Assembly: GCA_937888775.1 (NCBI GenBank)
Contig: CALAQT010000543.1
Coordinates: forward strand, 1 to 37,158
DNA from: an uncultured Actinomycetes bacterium
GTDB taxonomy: Bacteria; Actinomycetota; Thermoleophilia; Solirubrobacterales; Solirubrobacteraceae
Length of the DNA stretch: 37,158 bases
Direction of reading: 5' to 3'
Each line of letters opens with the position of its first letter. The stretch's first letter is position 1. The notes below the pieces were generated by a model that was not told where the DNA came from, ran no database searches, and worked only from the letters and a program-made list of their open reading frames with translations. The position numbers and the translations under genes were made by a program. Shown one piece after another: positions 24,801-30,820 of the stretch.

Positions 24801-27133
24801 TTGATCTCCGAGAGGGGCGCCATCACCGCCGCCATCGCCCCGGGGTCCTCCACGAGCAGACTGGCCATCTCGCGCCCGCGCGCGCTGACGGCCTCGAGCG
24901 CGGCCTCGAACGACAGCGCTCCGGCCGCCACCAGCGCTCCGTACTCACCCAGCGAGTGCCCCATGACCATGTCCGGAGCGATTCCGTACTTGCCCAGCAG
25001 ACGCGTGAGAGCGATGTCAACCGTGAGCACGGCCGGCTGGGTGATCTCCGTGCGACGGAGCTCCGCTTCGGCTCGCGCGACCGCTTCGGCGTCGGCTGGG
25101 TCGGCGAACACGATGTCCGACAGCCGGCGTCCCTCAAGCAGCGGAAGCATGATCTCGTCGGCCTCGTCGAACAGGTCGGCCACGACGGTCTCGTGCTTGC
25201 ACAGTTCGGCGAGCATGTTGGCGTACTGAGAGCCCTGGCCGGTGTAGAGGAAGGCGACCTTCCCCGGAGCGCCGCTGCCGCGATGGATGCCGCGCGCCCG
25301 CAGCGCCGCCCAGGCCGCCGGTGCGCCGCGGGCGAGCAACCTCAGCGCGATTTCGGACTTGCTCACCAGGTCAGCTCCGTCGACGTAGTCGATCGCGATC
25401 CGTTCCGGCGCGCGGAGCGCCTCGGCGCTTGGTGGCGTCGGGTCCAGATGGCGGCCTTGGCGCGCTTCGGCCAGCGCGGTGCGTAGCTCGTTGGCGAGCG
25501 CCGCTTCGGTCGCGGCACCGAGCACGAGGGCGCCGCGCAGCGGCAGCTTGGCGGCTGGCGTGGCGACGGCTGGGGCGGCGGCCGCTGGGCTGGCCCGCTT
25601 GGCGGGGGCCGGGGTGGGTGGCTCGGCGGTCGTTGCGGACTGCGAGGCCAGTTGGCTACCCGGGGTGGCCGTGATCCGGCTTGAGGAGCGGTGGCCGTTG
25701 GTTGTCGGACGCTCGGGCACGTATTCCTCCATGACGATGTGAAAGTTTGTCCCTCCAAAGCCGAAGGCGCTGACGCCCGCCACGCGCGTGCCGTCGGCCG
25801 CGAGCTCCCAGTCGCGCAGTTCGGTGTTGACGGCAAACGGGGAGGCGGCCCAGTCCAGATTATGGTTGGGTCGATCGAAGTTGAGGCTGGGTGGGAGCAC
25901 CTTGTCGTGCAGCGCGAGCGTGGTCTTGAGCATGCCCGCCGCTCCCGCTGCCGCCTTGAGGTGACCGATGTTGGACTTGACTGACCCCAGCGCGATCGAT
26001 CCCGGCGCCAGCTGCGCGCCCGCGAAGGCCTCCATCAGGGCGCCGAGCTCGACAGCGTCGCCCACCCGCGTGGAGGTGCCGTGGCCCTCGATCAGCGTGC
26101 ACTCGGCGGGTGAAAGCCCAGCGGCCTGCCACGCGCGCTCGACGGCGAGGCGCTGGCCGACGGGATTGGGGGCAGTGATGCCCTTGCCTCTGCCGTCGCT
26201 CGCGCTGCCGATGCCGCGCACCAGCGCGTAGATCCGATCGTCGTCGCGCAGTGCGTCCGCGAGTCGCTTGACCACGAACAGCGCTGCGCCCTCTCCCATC
26301 ACGAACCCGTCGGCGCCGTCCGCGTAGGGGCGCGTACCGCTTGGCGACAGCGCACCGATCGCGCAGAACTTAACAAACGTCGCGGCGCCCATGTTGCGAT
26401 CCACGCCACCGGTGATGGCGACGTCGAACTCCCGCGCGATCAGGCCTTCGACCGCGGCGTCCATTGCCGCTAGCGCCGATGCGCAGGCGGCGTCGACGGT
26501 GAAGTTGGGGCCGCGGAGGTTGAATAGGTTGGCGACCCGGCCGGCGACGCAGTTGCTGAGCTCGCCGGGCATCGTGTCTTCGGTGACCTGCGGAAGAAAG
26601 CCGTCCATGTTGCTGTGCAGCTCGCGCTCGATCGTCGCGCGCAGCTCGGCCGGTAGTGCGGCAAAGCCGGCGGCGTTGTTCAGCTCGCGGGCGATCTCCG
26701 GAAACACGATCCGCAGCGCGGTGAGATAGTGCTGCTCGCCTGACAGTGCGTTGCCGATGATCACGGCGGTGCGCTCGAGGTTGAGCGGCCGGTCAGGCCA
26801 ACCGGCGTCCGCGAGCGCCATCCGGGTGCAGGCGACCGCCCACTTCTGAGCACCGTCCATCGCATCGCTCACCTTCGGAGGCATCGGCAGCTTCCAGCCG
26901 AGCGGGTTCCAGTCCCAGTCGCGCACCCAGCCGCCGATTTTGGAATAGGTCTTCTCGGGCGCCGCGGGGTCCGGGTCGTAGTACAGATCCGGATCCCAAC
27001 GGTCCGGGCCGACCTCACTGATCGAATAGCGACCCTCGCGAACGTTGCGCCAGAACGCGGCGGCGTCCGGGGCGTCGGGCATGATCGCGCTGACTCCCAC
27101 GATGGCGACGGTTTTGTCGAGCGGATCGGTCAT
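18896..27133 (-). CDS. Multidomain polyketide/PUFA-like synthase, KS-AT-KS-ACP-KR-DH
   Basis: 2745 aa. KS1 (~7-460) has the triad C217 (VDAACASA), H351 (EGHGTST) and H391 (NIGHLK). AT (~625-945) has S727 in GHSLGE and H832 in SHAFH, a malonyl-type signature. A Ser/Asp/Pro repeat linker leads to KS2 (~1100-1625; C1332 in NSACAST, H1479 in VSHETYT, H1519 in TGHPMG). A hexapeptide-repeat linker (~1653-1742) precedes one carrier domain (~1785-1850) whose attachment site reads GIDTVK, with T1819 in place of serine. Then a ketoreductase with its structural half (~1900-2370; VTGAAGSI, Y2337 in YSAAND) and a hot-dog dehydratase (~2440-2740; H2477 in HRIDGTPVLPG, E2651 in RLIELCFQ). No enoyl reductase, thioesterase or reductase release domain is seen. 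Layout and KR/DH style resemble secondary-lipid (PfaA-like) synthases. Product unknown. Confidence 0.93.
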   Translation of the reverse strand: MTDPLDKTVAIVGVSAIMPDAPDAAAFWRNVREGRYSISEVGPDRWDPDLYYDPDPAAPEKTYSKIGGWVRDWDWNPLGWKLPMPPKVSDAMDGAQKWAVACTRMALADAGWPDRPLNLERTAVIIGNALSGEQHYLTALRIVFPEIARELNNAAGFAALPAELRATIERELHSNMDGFLPQVTEDTMPGELSNCVAGRVANLFNLRGPNFTVDAACASALAAMDAAVEGLIAREFDVAITGGVDRNMGAATFVKFCAIGALSPSGTRPYADGADGFVMGEGAALFVVKRLADALRDDDRIYALVRGIGSASDGRGKGITAPNPVGQRLAVERAWQAAGLSPAECTLIEGHGTSTRVGDAVELGALMEAFAGAQLAPGSIALGSVKSNIGHLKAAAGAAGMLKTTLALHDKVLPPSLNFDRPNHNLDWAASPFAVNTELRDWELAADGTRVAGVSAFGFGGTNFHIVMEEYVPERPTTNGHRSSSRITATPGSQLASQSATTAEPPTPAPAKRASPAAAAPAVATPAAKLPLRGALVLGAATEAALANELRTALAEARQGRHLDPTPPSAEALRAPERIAIDYVDGADLVSKSEIALRLLARGAPAAWAALRARGIHRGSGAPGKVAFLYTGQGSQYANMLAELCKHETVVADLFDEADEIMLPLLEGRRLSDIVFADPADAEAVARAEAELRRTEITQPAVLTVDIALTRLLGKYGIAPDMVMGHSLGEYGALVAAGALSFEAALEAVSARGREMASLLVEDPGAMAAVMAPLSEIKKVVAEIDGYVVMANVNSMHQVVLGGATKAVNRAAAALQELGHTAVMLPVSHAFHTEIVAAASVPLRATLRRLGLRSPQLPIVANVDGEFYPSGDGVEEQMLDILGRQVASPVQFEKGLRSLHDAGARIFVEVGPKHALQGFASDVLGDDAIVSLATNHPKQGDVASFNMALCGLWAAGLGAGREPASRATAQLQAGATARLRETPRQTPPAPSTNADDTQARTYIPTRSDTAARSDTPARSDAPAPSDAPAPSDTPGPSDAPGPSDAPGRSDDDMENLLEEFAQRARELVSHDQGERRPIAEPIVITGAGLGLPGAERLFDDANIARLLNGEQGIDVIPARLRRDILDKHITRLVKAEDGGATFETIDRLDAVIKLAARAGAFDLVDEFGVENERAAALGRDTQLAIAAGIDALRDAGIPLVLRYKTTTTGTQLPDRWSLPDALRDDTGVIFASAFPGLEEMTDEVTRHTTDRMRRERLAALESLRARMLDHDGTDPVVLAEVERRMHDLQHQLDEEPYTFDRRFLFRILSMGHSQFAELIGARGPNTQVNSACASTTQAVTLAQDWIAAGRCRRVVIVAADDATSDSMIGWMGAGFLATGAAATDEVVEDAALPFDQRRHGMILGMGAAGLVVESSGSARERGLSPICEVLGTVTANSAFHGTRLDVKHISAVMEELVRQGEDRGVRREELAGEMVFVSHETYTPARGGSAAAEIHALRSVFGDNADRIVIANVKGMTGHPMGVGLEDVLAVKSLETGVVPAVPNFRDPDPELGILNLSRGGAYPIRYALRLAAGFGSQIAMLLLRWTPVPDGRRRGVDELGYRYRISDRASWSDWLQRVSGQMEPKLEVVHRRLRVVDAGAPAVTKPQLVPRALATAAPMPTAAPMPTAAPMPTAAPMPTAAPMPTAAPMPTAAPMPTGAPMPTGAPMATGAPVAVASPVAATAPVAATAPVAATAPDASTAPDAEPAAAKAVKAAGPAPDTAAASYTVPPPTPEPAAGAAPTDDVDASVLEIVARQTGYPTDLLDMDLDLEADLGIDTVKQAEVFATLRETYGIQRDDSLKLRDYPTLNHVAGFIRDRAHLTGNTPPTPAAEPSATEPAASEPEGAPEPEPVPEPVSLQAAEDERFPRRVPVPVLRPPLEYCAPTGITLGEGSRVILMPDAGGVAAGLAGHLKELGVEVLEIDGAPDVPALEQRLAEWSAAGPIDGVYWLPALDHEGPLGELSADHRRAALHVRVKLLAAAMRSLTGQRMFLVSGTRLGGRHGYDADGATSVLGGAVTGFTKALSQERPEALVKVVDFGPSAESKVAKALLDETLLDPGVVEVGYADELRWSVGLIERPAEHDQAREPGSETTFLVTGAAGSIVQTVIADLAPASGATFHLLDLVPAPDPADPDLAKFRSDPDGLKSELANRIREQGKRPTPKLVERELARIERARAALDSIAVIERSGGKAHWHRVDLTDAEQVSAAVAAALDTSGRIDVVLHCAGLDISHALPDKPQTEYDLVFDVKAHGWLNVLAAFGAADTKAGVPGASGPSAAIVFGSIAGRFGNRGQTDYSAANDLLCKSVSNLRRDGRTRGIAIDWTAWAQVGMASRGSIPKVMEAVGIDMLPPDVGAPMVRRELTAAGDGGEVVVAGSLGLLSAQRHATGGLDVERATAALAENGGPMTGQITGFSADGVLSVRTELDPSRQPFLNDHRIDGTPVLPGVMGMEGFAETASALFGGFEVVELADVELMAPFKFYRDEPRTLILRALVRDGGDGALLADCELIGRRALRGQGEQETRHFSGRVRLARKPPAAPKASLSPAAQDTGEGGVGRDSVYDVYFHGPAYQVLDRAWRDNGHVIGSLASNLPEDHEPASQPTKLAPRLIELCFQTAGLWELGTTGRMALPMHVDRVVLFRGNKRSSRLWAVVTPQTDPPGSMDADVVDQTGRVRMRLEGYRTVELPGELDSGLLAPIRGAMSEG
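21490..21740 (-). other. Carrier (ACP) domain with Thr at the phosphopantetheine site and atypical codon use
   Basis: The coding strand gives LEADLGIDTVKQAEVF, a textbook helix-II carrier motif except that the residue after Asp is threonine (ACC, 21677-21679). Codons here favour AAA, CAA, GAA and CTC, against AAG, CAG, GAG and CTG in most of the gene. Counting 21541-21720 by hand gives 77 G and 37 C on the plus strand, a far stronger skew than in neighbouring lines of the same gene. I found no second carrier motif elsewhere in the 2745 residues. Confidence 0.8.
21907..22176 (-). repeat. Tandem array of 15 18-nt units encoding a hexapeptide linker
   Basis: Units begin at 21907 and every 18 nt to 22159. 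Six consecutive copies (22051-22158) are identical: gcgcggctgtcggcatgg. Flanking units diverge progressively (gcgcgcctg..., gcgcggttgcc...). The translated unit is TAAPMP, with TGAPMP and ATAPVA variants, giving a ~90-residue Ala/Pro linker between KS2 and the carrier domain. Perfect identity of the central copies suggests recent expansion. Confidence 0.92.
23984..24127 (-). repeat. Tandem array of 8 18-nt units encoding an RSDxPx/PSDxPx linker
   Basis: Copies beginning gtcgctt occur at 23984, 24002, 24020, 24038, 24056, 24074, 24092 and 24110. They encode six-residue units such as PSDAPG and RSDTPA, a Pro/Ser/Asp linker joining the acyltransferase to KS2. The sequence differs from the other linker, but the period (18 nt, six residues) is the same. 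Confidence 0.9.
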
Positions 27134-27166
27134 GTCAGTCAGGCTTTCGTTTGTAGTTCACGTGCA

Positions 27167-28828
27167 TCAAGCTCGTTTGCGCGCGTAGATCGCGTCGGCA
27201 ACGGTCGCCAGGTCGCTCAGCAGACCGCCCTGGGCGCGGTAGATCGACGCGAGGCCCAGACGCTGCTCGAGGCCGCCGAGCTCGCCCCCGTCGGCCCCCA
27301 CGACCCAGCGGACGGCCTCGGTGGCGATGGTCAGAGCGACGTTGCGGGCGTTCACCCGGCTGGCGGCGGCCAGGGGCTCGGCGCGCAGTCGCCGGGCCGC
27401 CTTGAGGTTCAGCTGCTTGGTGGCGGCTCGCTGGGCTCGCCGTGCGACGGCGGCCGCGCCCTCGGCCTGGGCGATCAGTGCGCCCAGCCGCATCAGCACG
27501 TGCTGATTGCGGGTCAGCTTGGCTGCGCGACAACATTCGAGCAGTTCCGCCAGCGCGTGGTCGGCAAGGGCGACGATGTCCGCACCCACTGTCGGACGCT
27601 CGGCGTGCAGCGCCTCCAGTTCGCGCGCCCTGGCGTGGTAGAAGTCGCCGCCTGATTTGAGGTGGTCCTGCCAGCGCCCGCGGGCGATCGTGATCTCCAT
27701 GATCTCCGAGGTTCCCTCGTAGATCCTGGTGATGCGCACGTCGCGCTTGATCTTCTCCACCATGTAGTCGTGCGTGTAGCCATAGCCGCCGTGAGCCTGA
27801 ATGGCGGCGTCGGCGGCCGCGTCGCCGGCCTCGGTGGCGAGGTATTTGGCAACCGCACCCTCGACGTTGAGCGGACCCTCGCCAGCGTCCAGGCGTTCGG
27901 CGGTCTCCTCGATCGCCGCCCTCGACGCCTCCAGGGCCACCACGTGCGGGACGATCAGCTTGTGGGTGTAGCCCGGCTTCTCGGACAGGGGGCCGCCGGC
28001 CTGGATGCGCTTGCGCGAGTAGCGAATCGCGCGATCGAGCGCCTCCCACCCAGCACCGAGCCCGAACGCGGCCACCATCAGCCGCGTGTAGCCGAACACC
28101 TGCTGAGCCTGGACGAGCCCCTGGCCTTCGACGCCGCCGATCAGCCGGTCGGCGTCGACATGGACGTTGTCGAGGAACAGCGCCGCGGTGTTGCTCAGGC
28201 GGATTCCGTGCTTGTCCTCGGGCTCGCCGTGCGTGAACCCCTCCGCGCCGGCTTCGACCACGAACCAGCTCGGCCCATCCGGAGCGAGCGCCAGGATCGT
28301 GTAGAGGTCGGCCACGCCGCCGTTTGAGATCCACTGCTTGGCGCCGCTGATCCGGTAGCCGGTCACGGTCCCGTTGTCGGCCACGCGCTCGGCGGTCGTC
28401 TTCAGCGCACTCAAATCGCTGCCGGCCTCGGGCTCGGTGGCGCCGTAGGCGAACATGACCCCTTCGGAAGCGATCCGGGTCATGTACTGGCGTTTCTGCT
28501 CCTCGGTTCCGCCGACCCGGATCGGGTCGCTGCCCAGGAACGTCGCCAGCTCGGAGGTAGCCAGCCCCAGATCGATCGCCGCCATCCGCTCGCACACGCG
28601 ATAGACGTCGAACGCGCCGCCGCCCATGCCGCCGTATTCGTACGGGACGAACAGCAGCTGAATACCGAGCTCCTCCCCGGAGGACATCCGGCGCACCAGC
28701 TCCGCTGGGAACTCGTCGCGCTCATCGAGCTCGATCAGCAGCGAATCGGGAAGCTCGCGGCTGGCGAACTCGTCGATCGACTTGAGCGCGACCTTCAGCG
28801 CCTCATGATTGAACTCGGCGGTCGCCAT
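27167..28828 (-). CDS. Acyl-CoA dehydrogenase
   Basis: 553 aa, start chosen at the ATG at 28828 with RBS AGGAG (28841-28837) 8 nt upstream. FAD-binding blocks [13 protein letters not shown] and AKQWISNGG are present. The catalytic base is E371 in IYEGTSEIM, the position used by the medium/short-chain class. [14 protein letters not shown] completes the C-terminal helical domain, and about 150 extra residues follow, as in the very-long-chain-type branch. The reaction is alpha,beta-dehydrogenation of an acyl thioester with electrons passed to ETF. It sits 33 nt upstream of the synthase gene on the same strand and divergent from etfBA. It may act in ordinary beta-oxidation or on the synthase's acyl product. 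Confidence 0.93.
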   Translation of the reverse strand: MATAEFNHEALKVALKSIDEFASRELPDSLLIELDERDEFPAELVRRMSSGEELGIQLLFVPYEYGGMGGGAFDVYRVCERMAAIDLGLATSELATFLGSDPIRVGGTEEQKRQYMTRIASEGVMFAYGATEPEAGSDLSALKTTAERVADNGTVTGYRISGAKQWISNGGVADLYTILALAPDGPSWFVVEAGAEGFTHGEPEDKHGIRLSNTAALFLDNVHVDADRLIGGVEGQGLVQAQQVFGYTRLMVAAFGLGAGWEALDRAIRYSRKRIQAGGPLSEKPGYTHKLIVPHVVALEASRAAIEETAERLDAGEGPLNVEGAVAKYLATEAGDAAADAAIQAHGGYGYTHDYMVEKIKRDVRITRIYEGTSEIMEITIARGRWQDHLKSGGDFYHARARELEALHAERPTVGADIVALADHALAELLECCRAAKLTRNQHVLMRLGALIAQAEGAAAVARRAQRAATKQLNLKAARRLRAEPLAAASRVNARNVALTIATEAVRWVVGADGGELGGLEQRLGLASIYRAQGGLLSDLATVADAIYARKRA

Positions 28829-29066
28829 CAGCCCAACTCCTCAGTTCGGATCCAGCCTAAGCCTTCTACTCGGCGAGCCCTTTGCCATCGGCCCTGTCCG
28901 CAGATCGTGAGGAGGGTGGACTACGGACACGACCTCGCGCTTGACCGGTGCCATCAACGGGTCTACAACGGTCGTTCCGTGCCCACGGCCACAATAGATT
29001 GGTAGATAACGACGGTCACCGAACCGCCGCACGGGAATCGAGCCAGGTGAGAGGAGCCTGTCGTCC
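28829..29066. promoter_or_regulatory. 238-nt divergent control region of the synthase operon and etfBA
   Basis: Toward etfBA: TTGACC (28941-28946), 17-nt spacer, TACAAC (28964-28969), and RBS GAGAGGAG shortly before the ATG at 29067. Toward the dehydrogenase/synthase operon: AGGAG RBS at 28841-28837; no equally good -35/-10 pair was seen, though TAGAAG-like hexamers occur near 28875. The gap is large for this genome segment and is the obvious place for a shared regulator to bind. I found no convincing palindrome. Confidence 0.55.
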
Positions 29067-29837
29067 ATGAACATCGCGGTTCCATTGCGCCTCATGCCCA
29101 ACCCCGGGGACGAGCTGGAGGTCGATGACAGCGGCACCGACATCGATCGCGAGTACGTCGAGATGGTGATGAACGAATACGACGATCAGGCGCTCGAGGA
29201 GGCGGTGCTGATCAAGGAGGCCACCGGCGCCACCGTGACCGCCCTCGGCTTGCAGGCCGAGGGGATCGAGCAGGCGCTCAAAATGGCCTCTGCGCGCGGG
29301 GCCGACCGGACGATCATCGTGGATGGGGGCGAGATCGACCCCTACGACAGCCGGACGACGGCGGCCGCCTTCGCCCAGGCGCTGGTGAAGCTAGGCGCCG
29401 ACCTGGTTCTGACCGGCGTGCAGACGCCATACGACGTATTCGGGCAGACGGCGCCTTACCTCGCTGCCGAGCTTGGTTGGCCATACGCGGACGTGGTCGT
29501 CGGCGTCAGCCTCGTCGACGGGGCCGCGCGCGTGCTGCAGGAATACTCCGGAGGCCGGATGGCACTGCTCAGCCTCGGGCTGCCGGCGGTCGTCGGGGTG
29601 CAAGCCGCCACCTCGCCGCCGCGCTACGTCTCGATGGCCCGCCTTCGTCAGGCGATGTCCGATGGCGCCGCCGAGACGCTCAGCGTCAGCGTCGAGCGCC
29701 TGGCCGGCGCGCCGGTCATCTCTTCGCTGTCCCGCCCGGATCCGACGGTCGGGGCCACGATGCTCGAGGGTGACGCTAAACAGATGGCCACGGAGATCGC
29801 GACCCTGCTGCGTGAGAAGGGAGCTCTGGTGAGCTGA
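29067..29837 (+). CDS. etfB: Electron transfer flavoprotein, beta subunit
   Basis: 256 aa with a good RBS. N-terminal MNIAVPLRLMPNPGDELEVD, the adenylate-binding region ALGLQAEGIEQALKMASARGADR, then GVQTPYDVFGQTAPYLAAELGWPYA and LSLGLPAVVGVQ are typical EtfB blocks. It pairs with EtfA to form the soluble AMP- and FAD-containing carrier that collects electrons from acyl-CoA dehydrogenases. The stop overlaps the etfA start by one base, so the subunits are translationally coupled. Family assignment is firm; the partner dehydrogenase next door is inferred from position. Confidence 0.96.
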   Translation: MNIAVPLRLMPNPGDELEVDDSGTDIDREYVEMVMNEYDDQALEEAVLIKEATGATVTALGLQAEGIEQALKMASARGADRTIIVDGGEIDPYDSRTTAAAFAQALVKLGADLVLTGVQTPYDVFGQTAPYLAAELGWPYADVVVGVSLVDGAARVLQEYSGGRMALLSLGLPAVVGVQAATSPPRYVSMARLRQAMSDGAAETLSVSVERLAGAPVISSLSRPDPTVGATMLEGDAKQMATEIATLLREKGALVS

Positions 29838-30784
29838 TGGGCGACGTGCTCGTATATCTGGAACCGTCGGGGGGCGAGCGCGTGCTCGCCTGGGCGCGAC
29901 CGTTGGCCGACGCGGCCGGTGGCGCGCTGGTGGCGCTGGTGGCCGGTGACGGCCCAGTCGATCAGGGCGCGCTGGCCGCAGCGGATGTCGTGCTGGAGGT
30001 GTCGCATCCTGCGCTTTCGCCCTATACGCCGGAGGCCCACCGGGCAGTGCTGGCCGCGGCGATCAGCGCGCGCACGCCGGACCTGGTTGTGCTCGAGAAC
30101 ACGACCGCCGGCCTTGACCTCGCCGCAGCCTCGGCAGCCACCGCGGGGCTTGCGTTCGTCGGCTATTGCGTGGAGTTGACGCTGGAAGGTGGCGAAGCAC
30201 AATCGGTGAGCGACATCTACGGTGGGCAGTTGCTGGCCACCGCACGGACCCCTCTGCCGGCGGTGGTGGCGGTCAGCTCGAGTGCCCTGCACGGCGACGT
30301 CGCAAGTCCGGGCCGTGGCGAGCGCGTCGAGCTTCCGCCTCCGGCCGCGCTGGAGAGTCTGAGGACGGCGTTCGTCGAGGACGTCGAAGCGCCGGATGGA
30401 GGCGTGGACTTGACCAAAGCCGATCTGCTCGTTTGCGTGGGCCGCGGCATCGGCGACGCCGAGAGCATCGAGGTGGCACAGGAGCTGGCGTCCGCGCTGG
30501 GCGGCGAGCTAGGTGCGTCACGACCCGTGGTCGATGCCGGATGGCTCCCCAAGGCGCGCCAGATCGGGAAGTCCGGAGCGAGGGTCAAGCCCAAGGTCTA
30601 CCTCGGGCTCGGAGTCTCCGGAGCGCCGGAGCACCTGGAGGGGATGCAGGAGGCCGAGCTGATCATCGCCGTCAACAAGGATCCGAGCGCGGCGATCTTC
30701 AACATCGCCCATTACGGCGTCGTCGCGGATCTGTTCGACATCGCCGAGGAGCTGACCGCGCTCGCCGGCGAGACCGGCCCCTAG
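29837..30784 (+). CDS. etfA: Electron transfer flavoprotein, alpha subunit
   Basis: 315 aa. The N-terminal half is the ETF fold with LVVLENTTAGLDLAAASAATAGLAFVGYC. The C-terminal FAD-binding half has VCVGRGIGDAESIEVAQELA, VVDAGWLPKARQIGKSG, YLGLGVSGAPEHLEGM and IIAVNKDPSAAIFNIAHYGVVAD, all signature EtfA elements. With EtfB it passes electrons from flavin dehydrogenases toward the membrane acceptor encoded next. The 36-nt gap to that gene supports a three-gene operon. Confidence 0.96.
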   Translation: MGDVLVYLEPSGGERVLAWARPLADAAGGALVALVAGDGPVDQGALAAADVVLEVSHPALSPYTPEAHRAVLAAAISARTPDLVVLENTTAGLDLAAASAATAGLAFVGYCVELTLEGGEAQSVSDIYGGQLLATARTPLPAVVAVSSSALHGDVASPGRGERVELPPPAALESLRTAFVEDVEAPDGGVDLTKADLLVCVGRGIGDAESIEVAQELASALGGELGASRPVVDAGWLPKARQIGKSGARVKPKVYLGLGVSGAPEHLEGMQEAELIIAVNKDPSAAIFNIAHYGVVADLFDIAEELTALAGETGP

Positions 30785-30820
30785 GGACATGATCCAGATC
30801 CCGGGCGCTCGACTGCCTCG

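Noticed and set aside
23924..25486. 520-codon plus-strand open frame opposite AT and its linker
   Set aside because: It overlaps the acyltransferase active-site codons on the other strand and shows no independent coding signal.
27135..28595. 486-codon minus-strand frame in the acyl-CoA dehydrogenase region, reaching almost to the synthase start
   Set aside because: It is out of frame with the dehydrogenase, which has FAD and catalytic motifs over the same bases; this frame is Arg/Gly-rich noise.
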